Shown here piece by piece: positions 23,422 to 31,160 of a DNA stretch of 46,515 bases. The notes below the pieces were generated by a model that ran no database searches, was not told where the DNA came from, and saw only the letters and a program-made list of their open reading frames with translations. The stretch is from CAZWRK01 sp964635875 (GTDB lineage: Bacteria > Pseudomonadota > Gammaproteobacteria > Burkholderiales > Aquaspirillaceae), in contig CAZWRK010000014.1 of assembly GCA_964635875.1 (NCBI GenBank), positions 1-46,515 on the forward strand, in the 5' to 3' direction. A program made the position numbers and the translations under genes. Position 1 is the first letter of the stretch, and every line of letters starts with the position of its first letter.

Positions 23422-24181
23422 CACCTTGCTCCTGATTACGAGTTTGAACTGCCTTAATCGCTGCTTTCACCGCCGCACCGTATAGCCGCCACCAGTTGCT
23501 AGCTTGTGGGTGCATTTTTTTAATTGCCTTCATGCTGGCTGTCGCTTTTAGCCAAAACTCATTAGGGTGGTGTTGGCAACCAATTGTAGTATCGGTCGTC
23601 GTAATTACGACGCTCCAGTGGCCAAAGTCTAGGCGAGCTATTGGCCCTGTATAAGGGCCTTTACCGTCAGTCCAAACGGCAGATGATATGTTTGCTTCGT
23701 CAAAATTCGCGCGCGTAACGTCGGTACGGTTGAAAGTTGCTGAGATAAAGCTTGACGTTATAAACCTGGCTTTAACCAGGTTGCAGTCAGACCAGCTAGT
23801 GCGGTTGAAATTAACTCCAGATGCAGTTGCGTTTATGAAAGAACAGTGCTCTAGTCTTGTTCCTGCGAACGATGCTTCGCTGGTAAAGTAAGAGTCATCG
23901 AAATTAACGTCTCGCAGAAAACTACTCGACAACAGCAGTATTGGCGAAGACTCTGCTTTTAGTCTGACATTTTTAAGTACCGAGTACGACAAGTTAACTA
24001 TTGGCGTTTGGCCTGACGGCTCAGCATACTTGCGGGTGAACTCGCGTAGCGTCTCAGTGAGGTCCACGTCTTGCAGAGTTGCCTGATACCGGCTATGACT
24101 AGTTTTCAGCCACGTCTGGTGGTCAGCTAGTTTTTTCTCAAACTCGTCTAACGGCATGTGCGGCAGCTTTGTTTCAGTCAT
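23357..24181 (-). CDS. pentapeptide-repeat protein with C-terminal phage domain (copy 3)
   Basis: 274 residues. N-terminal helix (FEKKLADHQTWLKTSHSRYQ), pentapeptide repeats (NVNFDDSYF-like, FINATASGVNFNRTSWSDCN) and the shared C-terminal domain (ARLDFGHWSVVITTTDTTIG, WWRLYGAAVKAAIKAVQ), plus a Gly/Asn-rich tail of about 25 residues absent from copies 1 and 2, which overlaps the next gene. ATG 24181 overlaps the upstream stop by eight bases; an ATG four codons earlier lacks an SD. Confidence 0.86.
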   Translation of the reverse strand: MTETKLPHMPLDEFEKKLADHQTWLKTSHSRYQATLQDVDLTETLREFTRKYAEPSGQTPIVNLSYSVLKNVRLKAESSPILLLSSSFLRDVNFDDSYFTSEASFAGTRLEHCSFINATASGVNFNRTSWSDCNLVKARFITSSFISATFNRTDVTRANFDEANISSAVWTDGKGPYTGPIARLDFGHWSVVITTTDTTIGCQHHPNEFWLKATASMKAIKKMHPQASNWWRLYGAAVKAAIKAVQTRNQEQGDEYNGTKNGTGGVSGDSTASQ

Positions 24182-24521
24182 TATTGCTCTCATCGATTTT
24201 GAGTCTCTTTTCTAGCGACTTAATTAACTTACGCAAAGTGCTAGCTCTTTTAGTAATTTCGTCTAGCTCGGTACGTAAGTCGTTTAGTTGAGTGAGGTCT
24301 ACGTCTTGACGAATACGTTCATCAATATCCTCTACGGATATTTCTATTACGTCGCGCATTTCCACAGCGTAGATTTCGTGAATACCATCAGTGTCGCGGC
24401 TGAAGCCATCCGTGCCTTGCGGCCAAGCTATCTTATCGCGTAACTCAGATGGATTCTGCGCGTCGATGTAGTCAAACGTTTTGTCGCCCAGATAGTTTAT
24501 GCAAACCAGATATGTCTTCAT
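24174..24521 (-). CDS. hypothetical protein, 115 aa
   Basis: An alpha/beta start (MKTYLVCINYLGDKTFDYID) and a C-terminal coiled coil (LNDLRTELDEITKRASTLRK). Not recognised. ATG 24521 follows GGAGTACCG. First gene upstream of the pentapeptide cluster, with an eight-base overlap. Confidence 0.78.
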   Translation of the reverse strand: MKTYLVCINYLGDKTFDYIDAQNPSELRDKIAWPQGTDGFSRDTDGIHEIYAVEMRDVIEISVEDIDERIRQDVDLTQLNDLRTELDEITKRASTLRKLIKSLEKRLKIDESNND

Positions 24522-24537
24522 CGGTACTCCGAAAAGA

Positions 24538-24831
24538 TTAAATGAACTCGGTTTCGCTTACTAGTAAGGCAACAGAGTCTTGGCGGTAGAACTTTCTCAA
24601 ACCACGCAGCTTATGCCGAAACGATTCTAAGTTGCTTTCTTTTAGGCTGAATACTATACAGGCGTTTTGTCGCGGCGATTCCCAGCTTGAACCGCCATCA
24701 AAAAATGTCTCTTCGGCGAAATCTGTCACTGCCTCTTTAAGAGCAATGCAGAAATTGGCCCAAGTCAATTGCGCTAACTTGTCGTCGCTATTACCGATCA
24801 GAACTGCCACTGTGATTAATTTCTCACTCAT
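24538..24831 (-). CDS. hypothetical protein, 97 aa
   Basis: Starts MSEKLITVAVLIGNSDDKLA; ferredoxin-like beta-alpha-beta secondary structure is plausible from the pattern, but no family is recognised. ATG 24831 overlaps the upstream stop by eight bases. Close relatives would be needed to say more. Confidence 0.72.
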   Translation of the reverse strand: MSEKLITVAVLIGNSDDKLAQLTWANFCIALKEAVTDFAEETFFDGGSSWESPRQNACIVFSLKESNLESFRHKLRGLRKFYRQDSVALLVSETEFI

Positions 24832-25159
24832 TGACTACTCGCATGACGGTGGAGCAGTTGTTTACTTGCACGATTGTTTTACCTGTGAACAGCTCATGCA
24901 GTCTGCGAGTGCGCACTACGTCTTCTTTTGAGTAGCCAGCCAGCTTGCTCTGTATCGTGTATTGCTTACCGCTACCGCCAGCGCCTCCGCCACCGTACGT
25001 TACGATAGCTACTGATTTTGGCTTAGGTTGAAGCCAGCGCAAGAGCAGGCCAGCAATGTTAAAGGCGATGCTTATTAGTAGCAGCACTGCCACTAGTAAC
25101 CAGCGGCGCCGATGCATCGCAACTTCTTCGCGTAACTCTCTGCGTTCATGTTCAGACAT
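24824..25159 (-). CDS. single-pass membrane protein with Gly-rich linker, 111 aa
   Basis: Charged N-terminus (MSEHERRELREEVAMHRRRW) then a transmembrane helix (LLVAVLLLISIAFNIAGLLL), a Gly-rich linker (YGGGGAGGSG) and a C-terminal soluble stretch. Many positive charges before the helix suggest N-in topology with the linker and C-terminus outside. ATG 25159 follows AAGGAACAGCAA, nearly the same leader as gene 25170-25625; an upstream in-frame start would overlap that gene more. Confidence 0.75.
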   Translation of the reverse strand: MSEHERRELREEVAMHRRRWLLVAVLLLISIAFNIAGLLLRWLQPKPKSVAIVTYGGGGAGGSGKQYTIQSKLAGYSKEDVVRTRRLHELFTGKTIVQVNNCSTVMRVVNE

Positions 25160-25169
25160 TTGCTGTTCC

Positions 25170-25625
25170 TTACATGTAAACTGCTGTGACATGCCAGCTG
25201 GGCTGCTGATACGGAATACCGGCAAACTTGCAGAAGTCGCTAATAGCTACGTCTGCGTCGCGCCGATAGGACAAATCTATGTCGCGCAAATCAAATGACT
25301 CGCCATCGTCAACGCTCTCGTCTAATGACGGCAAGTGTAGGTAATAATGCTCGTCGTCATAATCTTCCACTCCAGCATAGTCGATATCTACGCCGCGAGT
25401 TTTGCGCCACTCTGCCATTTTAGTTGAGTACTCACTAAACTCAGGCGAGTCAGATAACACCAATCCCGGTTCTTGCGGCCCGTCGGTCTGCTTCCAATCC
25501 TCGATTAGCTTGTACAAATATTGTGACGCGTCATCGCAGTCGTACTTTAATGACAAAGCATCTTCTAAGAACTGCTGAGAAATTGGAAACCCGTAGTAAA
25601 TAATTGCAGACAAGTCTCTGCCCAT
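25170..25625 (-). CDS. paralogue pair member A, YYGFP...WHxTAxY protein
   Basis: 151 residues. Shares with its neighbour at 25642-26082 the start (IIYYGFPI versus MLYYGFPF), a middle 'E(Y/F)S..(M/F)..W' segment and the end (FCKFAGIPYQQPSWHVTAVY versus FCEKAKLPFRQPGWHLTARY). Very acidic. Not recognised beyond this. ATG 25625 follows AAGGAACAGCAA. Confidence 0.8.
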   Translation of the reverse strand: MGRDLSAIIYYGFPISQQFLEDALSLKYDCDDASQYLYKLIEDWKQTDGPQEPGLVLSDSPEFSEYSTKMAEWRKTRGVDIDYAGVEDYDDEHYYLHLPSLDESVDDGESFDLRDIDLSYRRDADVAISDFCKFAGIPYQQPSWHVTAVYM

Positions 25626-25641
25626 TTGCTGTTCCTTTTTT

Positions 25642-26082
25642 TTAGCAATAACGTGCTGTCAAATGCCAACCTGGTTGCCGAAACGGCAGCTTCGCTTTTT
25701 CGCAAAACTCTTTGATGTAAAAATCAGCTTGCGCAAGTTTTAGTTGCACCGTGTGGCTGTTGGCTATGTCTAGATACAGCTTGCTTGAGTTGCCTTCAGA
25801 CGCGTAATAGGTTAAGCAAGGTACGTAAACAATAAGTTTGTTACTGTTATTGCCTACTCCTACCCACTTGATCTCTACATTCTCGGTCGTAGCCGCCCAC
25901 TTGGTAAACTCATTGCTGTACTCTATGCCGATATCAAACGCTTTAGCAGGGTCTAGCTCTTCGCGTTTGGGCCGCTGCGGCGCCTTCTCTTTTCGCCAAG
26001 CTTCCACGATGGAATCAATTGGCGCGTCGTCTTGATGAAACGGAAATCCGTAATACAGCATCGCTTGCAGGATCATTCCCAT
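25642..26082 (-). CDS. paralogue pair member B, YYGFP...WHxTAxY protein
   Basis: 146 residues; see member A for the shared ends. The central part differs, with a beta-rich KLIVYVPCLTYYA. The two lie head to tail with a 16-base gap, so they arose by local duplication. ATG 26082 overlaps the upstream 52-aa gene by ten bases. Confidence 0.8.
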   Translation of the reverse strand: MGMILQAMLYYGFPFHQDDAPIDSIVEAWRKEKAPQRPKREELDPAKAFDIGIEYSNEFTKWAATTENVEIKWVGVGNNSNKLIVYVPCLTYYASEGNSSKLYLDIANSHTVQLKLAQADFYIKEFCEKAKLPFRQPGWHLTARYC

Positions 26083-26231
26083 TCTAGTTTCGCCGTTTTG
26101 AAGGTGATTGGTTCTAAATTCCAGTTGCCGTTTGTGGCGGTATTCATGAAATCTAGAAATTGGTTATCGTCGAGTATCGCGATACGCTTATCGCTATTTT
26201 GCTTGATAAAGCAAATTAACTCGACAAACAT
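26073..26231 (-). CDS. small protein, 52 aa
   Basis: ATG 26231 forms a TAATG junction with the stop of the upstream gene, and its stop overlaps the next ATG by ten bases, which supports a real gene. The product begins MFVELICFIKQNSDKRIAIL and is not recognised. A TTG nine codons earlier is less likely. Contains the short palindrome GTATCGCGATAC. Confidence 0.6.
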   Translation of the reverse strand: MFVELICFIKQNSDKRIAILDDNQFLDFMNTATNGNWNLEPITFKTAKLEWE

Positions 26232-26452
26232 TAATGCTCGCTCAGACAGCAGTTGCAAAAACTGTTGTCGACTAGCTGGCTCTGCTGCTTTTTTAGCTGT
26301 TCGACTAACAGCGCTAAAGCCGCTGACAGATTGCCAGTCACCAACGCCATATAAACGTCTTTGTAATGGCTTGCCGGACAGTTATACACGGCTATGCCGC
26401 GTACACTTTCTTTGTCGACATAGTAGGCCACAATACGATAGTTGTTACTCAC
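26231..26452 (-). CDS. small protein, 73 aa, GTG start
   Basis: GTG 26452 overlaps the upstream TGA as GTGA; GGAG lies 12 bases upstream. An alpha/beta start (NYRIVAYYVDKESVRGIAVY) and a C-terminal Cys-rich end (SFCNCCLSEH). Not recognised. Coupled on both sides. Confidence 0.65.
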   Translation of the reverse strand: MSNNYRIVAYYVDKESVRGIAVYNCPASHYKDVYMALVTGNLSAALALLVEQLKKQQSQLVDNSFCNCCLSEH

Positions 26453-27276
26453 TTGTGTTTCTGCTCCGGGTATCGCTCGTCAACGTCAGCAAGAAACTTG
26501 TCCATGTACCCGGCTAGCTCTTGCAGCAATGGCTCAGGCACGTTTTGCTGCTTATCGTTACAAATCTTTCGGCATTTGTCCAAACAAGCCTGCTTGTCTT
26601 TTCGTAGCTCGGCAGCATGAAATGCGGCTACGTCGTGAACAACAAACAATGCGTTTGTTCTATTTTCTGGATACGCTGCTTTCCAGTACGTATACCAGAT
26701 AGACCTATCCCAACGTGAGTATGCCACGCTTAGTTGATCCTTTGGTTTTTTTCGAAATAGTAGATTAAGCAGCGTTAGTATCTCGCTACGTTTTGTCAGC
26801 GTAGAGCCGGTATCGTCGCTGTAAAACACGTCAAACGACCACCACAGTTCGTTGGTGTTTTGATTCAAGTGAAATGAACCTGGCAGTATATTATGTTTTA
26901 GTACTGCTAGATTATCAGTATGCTTGCCTTCAAGTATCTCGCCAAACTCTACTAGGGACACGGCCGTTACGGCTACGCTAGTGAGCTTAAATCCGTTATT
27001 AGTTAAAAACGGAATATCAATCGGCAGTTTACGTCGAAAAGCAACCGGGTGGTAACTAAGAAACCCTGGAGGGAGTCCTACTTCTGCTGGTGTTGCTAAA
27101 AACCAGTTCTCGCTGTCGTGCGTGTACTGATCCGTAGCTCTTACACGATCCTCGCGAGTTAGTAACTGCCAATCGACACCGCAGTCGTGTGCTACTTTGG
27201 CCTCGTCAATTGGCGGCGGTGGCTTGTACTTTCTTAACGGCAGTGGAAGAGCCCAGAATTGGTCATCGTCATTCAT
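26449..27276 (-). CDS. hypothetical protein, 275 aa
   Basis: Not recognised. Proline-rich N-terminus (LPLPLRKYKPPPPIDEAK), a beta-rich middle and a helical C-terminus with four Cys/Lys-rich turns (DKQACLDKCRKICNDKQ). ATG 27276 follows AAGGAACGGACA and overlaps the upstream gene by eight bases. Confidence 0.8.
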   Translation of the reverse strand: MNDDDQFWALPLPLRKYKPPPPIDEAKVAHDCGVDWQLLTREDRVRATDQYTHDSENWFLATPAEVGLPPGFLSYHPVAFRRKLPIDIPFLTNNGFKLTSVAVTAVSLVEFGEILEGKHTDNLAVLKHNILPGSFHLNQNTNELWWSFDVFYSDDTGSTLTKRSEILTLLNLLFRKKPKDQLSVAYSRWDRSIWYTYWKAAYPENRTNALFVVHDVAAFHAAELRKDKQACLDKCRKICNDKQQNVPEPLLQELAGYMDKFLADVDERYPEQKHK

Positions 27277-27901
27277 TGTCCGTTCCTTCTGTTACTTTGC
27301 TGTAATCAGGTGCCGGATTTTTGGTCAGAATCTCGATTAGCCGTAGAAAATCTGATTGCGTGTGCAAATCGGCAAGTGTTCTGCCTTCGCTAGCCCACCG
27401 CAAAATTTTGCCGTCTTCCCGTATTTGGAACGTGCCAGGCACGGCTTCGCTGTCGTAGAGCTTTAGTTCGGTGCTCCATACCACGAAATCTTGACTGAGC
27501 ATAAAGTTGGCAGTAAACAACGTACGACGACGGTAATACTTTGGCACTAGCATCGCAGTCAGCTGTTGTATTTGCCAACCAACGTTTGCTTGCGGTATTG
27601 GATTCCAATTAACGCCATCAAACGTTTCTTCGTCGCCTTCTTTTAGCACTGTGTTGTCATCGAGTAGCTCCCAGCCAGCTTCCTCGTCTCTTATGCAACT
27701 CAGCATTGCCTCGCTTCTCAGTTCGACCATTTGCTGTTCGTAATGCTTTTGCACTTCTTTGCTATGCCTTAGCGACGCATTTTCGGACAATCCGTGAATG
27801 TTCATTTTGTTTTCTCCTAGTGTGGCGGCTATCCAGTAATGGTGTATTACTCTGCCTGTTACTAGCCTAGACAATTCGTAGTTTTGTTCTGACTCATTCA
27901 T
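27269..27901 (-). CDS. hypothetical protein, 210 aa, two candidate starts
   Basis: Not recognised; the central region is alpha/beta and the C-terminus is acidic. ATG 27901 directly follows the upstream gene but lacks an SD. ATG 27805 (residue 33) has AGGAGAAAACAAA upstream and would give 178 residues. The intervening codons read as normal protein, so I keep the longer form but with doubt. Confidence 0.7.
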   Translation of the reverse strand: MNESEQNYELSRLVTGRVIHHYWIAATLGENKMNIHGLSENASLRHSKEVQKHYEQQMVELRSEAMLSCIRDEEAGWELLDDNTVLKEGDEETFDGVNWNPIPQANVGWQIQQLTAMLVPKYYRRRTLFTANFMLSQDFVVWSTELKLYDSEAVPGTFQIREDGKILRWASEGRTLADLHTQSDFLRLIEILTKNPAPDYSKVTEGTDNE

Positions 27902-27902
27902 G

Positions 27903-28514
27903 CTAGAGAGTGTGGGTTTTTAACACCCACAAAAACAACAAAATAACGACTACGAGCAGTACGGTATTAGCGAAGAATACTATCTTAGCATTCTCAAGCC
28001 ATTGCTGTAATGCATCGAGCTTGATTTGCAAGTCATAGTGTTTGACTTTTAGCTCGCTGATTCTGTCGTTTATTCCGTTCAGCTTAGCGTTTAGTTCCTC
28101 TGGGTCATGCTCCGGGTTGAAGTGCAGTTTCTCGTATAACGGACCGTGTTCCAATTCTTCGTCTGGGTCAAACAGTGATTTGATATGCTCATTTGGCGCA
28201 AACGTATTCAAAGAGATAATATCGCTCTGAATACGTTCTGGTAGCTGTGATAGATATGGGTCAACTAGCGCGTCTCTTGCAGCAGGTGATAGCTTTTCAA
28301 AACGAGGGTCAATTACTCTTACGCGAAGTGAGGCCGCGTTGTACCTTCGTACTGTAACCGACTGAAAACCGGCGTCCCTCAGCACACTTTCAACTAAACG
28401 CGCATCTTCATCCGGTTTTCCAGCTAACGCCGTGAGATTTGACTTAATTATGTTGACCAACTCTTTGTTAATTTCGTCAAGCGTTTCACGGCTAACTAAC
28501 TTATCATCCGACAT
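27903..28514 (-). CDS. coiled-coil protein with C-terminal membrane anchor, 203 aa
   Basis: The N-terminal ~90 residues are a soluble alpha/beta domain (SVTVRRYNAASLRVRVIDPR), then a coiled coil (ELNAKLNGINDRISELKVKH, LQIKLDALQQWLENA) and a C-terminal transmembrane helix (TVLLVVVILLFLWVL). Larger relative in layout of the small tail-anchored proteins. A 10-bp perfect inverted repeat lies inside (28201-28237). Confidence 0.8.
   Translation of the reverse strand: MSDDKLVSRETLDEINKELVNIIKSNLTALAGKPDEDARLVESVLRDAGFQSVTVRRYNAASLRVRVIDPRFEKLSPAARDALVDPYLSQLPERIQSDIISLNTFAPNEHIKSLFDPDEELEHGPLYEKLHFNPEHDPEELNAKLNGINDRISELKVKHYDLQIKLDALQQWLENAKIVFFANTVLLVVVILLFLWVLKTHTL
28201..28237. repeat. perfect 10-bp inverted repeat inside a gene
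   Basis: AACGTATTCA (28201-28210) pairs exactly with 28228-28237 across a 17-base loop, inside the gene at 27903-28514. The long loop makes it weaker than the other hairpins listed. Confidence 0.8.
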
Positions 28515-28517
28515 GCG

Positions 28518-28847
28518 TTACTCCGATCTTAAACAGGTGACCCAAATACGATCTTCCATGTTTTCAGGCACAGTTACCTGAAGCGTCAAGCTAGGTTCGT
28601 AAACCCAATAGTGGTGATAGTGCTTATTAACTGGCACTTTAGGGTTGTTAAGAAAAACATTGTCTTTCTTGATGTAGAGGCTAATTTCGCCTTTGAACGA
28701 CTCATCCTCAGTGATTTTAACTAAGGCGTATTGTGCTACAGTAGCGTTAGGCGCAATCACGCCGACTAGCCCGGTGATAAATCTATCGCCGTGGCAGCGA
28801 AAGAAGTACAGCCCTACTGTTTTGTACTGCTCGGGGTGATATGACAC
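28518..28847 (-). CDS. hypothetical protein, 109 aa, GTG start
   Basis: GTG 28847 follows AAGGAAAAACC. Starts SYHPEQYKTVGLYFFRCHGD, beta-rich, ending VPENMEDRIWVTCLRSE. Its plan resembles the next gene upstream (28863-29156): YFF near the start and VP then a W near the end. I infer a distant paralogue, with low confidence. Confidence 0.72.
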   Translation of the reverse strand: MSYHPEQYKTVGLYFFRCHGDRFITGLVGVIAPNATVAQYALVKITEDESFKGEISLYIKKDNVFLNNPKVPVNKHYHHYWVYEPSLTLQVTVPENMEDRIWVTCLRSE

Positions 28848-28862
28848 GGTTTTTCCTTTTTG

Positions 28863-29156
28863 TTAGTCGCCGTGGAAAAAGAATGCCCACACTTTGTTAG
28901 GCAAGTCATCGGGAACTGCTACTGGCGCAGTATCCTCTGGTTGATAGTACCACAACCGAGATTCCTCTTCCGTTTCATCTGCCGCTAGTTTGCGAGGTTG
29001 TAGTGATACTTGGTCTGGTGTTAGTTTTCCTATTCCAGTTTGCGTATTGATAAACTCTATCATTACGTCTTTAGCTTCTTCTGGACTTGACGCCAACACC
29101 ACGGCAGAGCCAGCGGCATACGCATACTGAAGCTTGAAGAAATATAAGTTACGCAT
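28863..29156 (-). CDS. hypothetical protein, 97 aa
   Basis: Starts MRNLYFFKLQYAYAAGSAVV and ends PVAVPDDLPNKVWAFFFHGD. Not recognised; possible distant paralogue of 28518-28847. ATG 29156 has GGAAAGTAA upstream. Confidence 0.72.
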   Translation of the reverse strand: MRNLYFFKLQYAYAAGSAVVLASSPEEAKDVMIEFINTQTGIGKLTPDQVSLQPRKLAADETEEESRLWYYQPEDTAPVAVPDDLPNKVWAFFFHGD

Positions 29157-29160
29157 TGTA

Positions 29161-29331
29161 TTACTTTCCGAGAGCCATAGTTACAGACACAATGGCCAAT
29201 ATGATAGCCACAGCTGTGAGCAGCATTTTCGTATCGGCAAGTTTGCGTTCCACTTCACTCACACGAGTACGTAGCTTAGCAAGCTGCGTTTGTTGATCTT
29301 CTGGCCCTACGCTAGGCAATCCGCTTAACAT
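29161..29331 (-). CDS. tail-anchored mini-protein, 56 aa
   Basis: A short gene that fits exactly between its neighbours. ATG 29331 follows AAGGAGAATAGC, a strong SD, four bases from the upstream TAG. A helix with heptads (TQLAKLRTRVSEVERKLADT) leads to a C-terminal membrane helix (LLTAVAIILAIVSVTMAL). Same layout as the other tail-anchored proteins of this region, and the smallest of them. Confidence 0.78.
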   Translation of the reverse strand: MLSGLPSVGPEDQQTQLAKLRTRVSEVERKLADTKMLLTAVAIILAIVSVTMALGK

Positions 29332-29332
29332 G

Positions 29333-29737
29333 CTATTCTCCTTTGGGAATACCGGCGCAAGAGTCGAAGAGAAACAAACCGGGTTGATCTATACGAACTC
29401 GAATACGTTTAATAGCCTCAATCACGACGGTTACTGGGTATTCGTCTTCGCCGAGTAACTCACGGTAATTACGCTCGATATGGCGAATTCGTTTAGCACA
29501 AATGAACGCCAAAGTTTCTAGTTGTTCTGACGTTAATTCAGGTTTACCTGTAAAGCTAAGATCAAACGTGGTTGCCAGTTGAATAGCTTCAGCTTCGTCG
29601 TACAAAAATTCGTCATTTAGTATTTCGGCTACGCGCCTACGTACTTTGTATTCCAGAGTAGTTGTGACTTCCCGGCTAAATCGTTCTTTGAGACTAGCCA
29701 GTTGCTTGTCGATAAATTCTTTAGCTTCTTTGCTCAT
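29333..29737 (-). CDS. module-A protein, 134 aa
   Basis: Contains a helical module (VRRRVAEILNDEFLYDEAEA, then LTSEQLETLAFICAKRIRHI) that recurs in the N-terminal half of the gene at 30549-31160. Not recognised. ATG 29737 overlaps the upstream stop as ATGA. Function unknown; the repeated module suggests a shared binding partner. Confidence 0.78.
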   Translation of the reverse strand: MSKEAKEFIDKQLASLKERFSREVTTTLEYKVRRRVAEILNDEFLYDEAEAIQLATTFDLSFTGKPELTSEQLETLAFICAKRIRHIERNYRELLGEDEYPVTVVIEAIKRIRVRIDQPGLFLFDSCAGIPKGE

Positions 29738-30177
29738 GTTATTTCGCCTTTGATTCCGTTGATTAGATTAACCAAGTGCCGCCGTGTAATCATTAGCCAA
29801 TCTAGCGTAGCCTCGTCTCCGCTGTAGCCAATGCGGCACTGCCAGGCCCGTGTCACAGTTTTCGGATTGATTTGCAGCGTTATGCTGACGCCGCATATCT
29901 CGTTGTACCACTCCGCACACGCATCGTGATACGCAAAGCCAATCGACTCTAACCACAAGCCGTCGATTAGCTCATCTAGTTTGTTGTCTTCTTCTTGCTT
30001 ATTAAGCTTTTGGATAGCCCACCTAGCAAGTACTTCTGTGGCTATTTGCGAAGCACTTTCTACCATTCTCTGGGCGTGCTCTAGCGTAGGTTTGCCAGCA
30101 TATTGCATTTTCCACTCTTCTGCTTTTCGGAAAGTGCTTAACGCCTTTATTGCATCTGCGTCGGTAACTTCGCTCAT
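29734..30177 (-). CDS. hypothetical protein, 147 aa
   Basis: Helical with several Trp residues and a central beta segment with two Cys (CGVSITLQI, WQCRIGYS). Not recognised. Coupled by ATGA to the module-A gene. Confidence 0.75.
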   Translation of the reverse strand: MSEVTDADAIKALSTFRKAEEWKMQYAGKPTLEHAQRMVESASQIATEVLARWAIQKLNKQEEDNKLDELIDGLWLESIGFAYHDACAEWYNEICGVSITLQINPKTVTRAWQCRIGYSGDEATLDWLMITRRHLVNLINGIKGEIT

Positions 30178-30186
30178 GCGTTTTCC

Positions 30187-30546
30187 TCAGATAAAACTGC
30201 TGACTGATTTGCCGACTAGCGGCGCATACCAGTTGTAGAACGCGACTAACGAACCGCGTTCTGCTTTCGAGCCCTCGGGTGCCGGTAGCATACGGTGGAA
30301 GTCGGAAATACTTAGTTCTACTAACGGGTGATACCCGGCGTCCAGCGGACCGCAAGAGTACATTCCGGCTTGTCTGTATGTCCAAGTTACGCGCACTACC
30401 TGTAGTTGCAACCTGAACTCTCGCCTATTGCTTGCGTGCAGAGTCTGTGACTCCACAAGATCGCCTACACGAGGCACAGCTACCATAGCCCCAGGCCAAA
30501 CTTCGTTGTGCAAGTCTAGGTTGGTAAAGCAAAGTACGTTAATCAT
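30187..30546 (-). CDS. hypothetical protein, 119 aa
   Basis: Starts MINVLCFTNLDLHNEVWPGA and has a beta-rich pattern with a VPRVGDLVE segment that looks like an SH3-like or small beta-barrel fold. Not recognised; inference from pattern only. Confidence 0.75.
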   Translation of the reverse strand: MINVLCFTNLDLHNEVWPGAMVAVPRVGDLVESQTLHASNRREFRLQLQVVRVTWTYRQAGMYSCGPLDAGYHPLVELSISDFHRMLPAPEGSKAERGSLVAFYNWYAPLVGKSVSSFI

Positions 30547-30548
30547 GG

Positions 30549-31160
30549 CTACACCTCAATACTGTCATAGGAAATTTCTAATGCTGCGCACCAACGACGG
30601 AGCGCGGCAACAGTTCGACAATTGTGATACGTAGTTTCAGTATAGTGAGGGTTACTCTCTCGATGCTGCGAGATAGCCAAACGACCATTTTTTACTACCA
30701 CATGCTCATAGAAGTAGCCTGGATTAGGGTAGCCTGGAGTATGTTTGGAACGAGTGTCAATTAACACAACGTCAGGGCATGGCATGTTTTCGTCGTCGGC
30801 TCCAATACTTTCGCTTACTTTAGACATTGTTAGGCTTGTGACTAACAAGTCAATAAGCAAATCATCTTTGTCTTTAAGCGACAAATTGTATTCTGACGTA
30901 CGATAAGCGTTTGTTATTGCAGACAGGCGCTGAGCTAACGCTTTTGATAGCCGCTCTACTTGGTCGTCGGTTAAATTCGTTTTAATTTTGAGGCTAAGAA
31001 GCTGAGATATCGCTACAGCACCAACTAGTGTAAAGTCGTACTCGTCAACCAGTATCGCAGCTATGCGCTTACGCACTTTATGCTCTGGCGAGTTTTCGAT
31101 ATTGCTATTTGCTAGCCGCTCAATAGCCTCGATTTGCGAGTCTATGCTTAAGTCTGTCAC
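30549..31160 (-). CDS. fusion of module A and module B, 203 aa, GTG start
   Basis: Residues about 26-95 match module A of 29333-29737 (VRKRIAAILVDEYDFTLVGA, LTDDQVERLSKALAQRLSAI). Residues 125-203 match the C-terminus of 31157-31573 (CPDVVLIDTRSKHTPGYPNP, VAALRRWCAALEISYDSIEV). The protein thus joins two units that also exist separately on either side of it. GTG 31160 overlaps the upstream TGA; GGAGGT lies 12 bases upstream. Confidence 0.8.
   Translation of the reverse strand: MTDLSIDSQIEAIERLANSNIENSPEHKVRKRIAAILVDEYDFTLVGAVAISQLLSLKIKTNLTDDQVERLSKALAQRLSAITNAYRTSEYNLSLKDKDDLLIDLLVTSLTMSKVSESIGADDENMPCPDVVLIDTRSKHTPGYPNPGYFYEHVVVKNGRLAISQHRESNPHYTETTYHNCRTVAALRRWCAALEISYDSIEV

Noticed and set aside
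26032..26517. Plus-strand open frame of 161 codons
   Set aside because: It overlaps three minus-strand genes linked by short overlaps with good starts, and its product is Cys/Ser-rich without any recognisable pattern.
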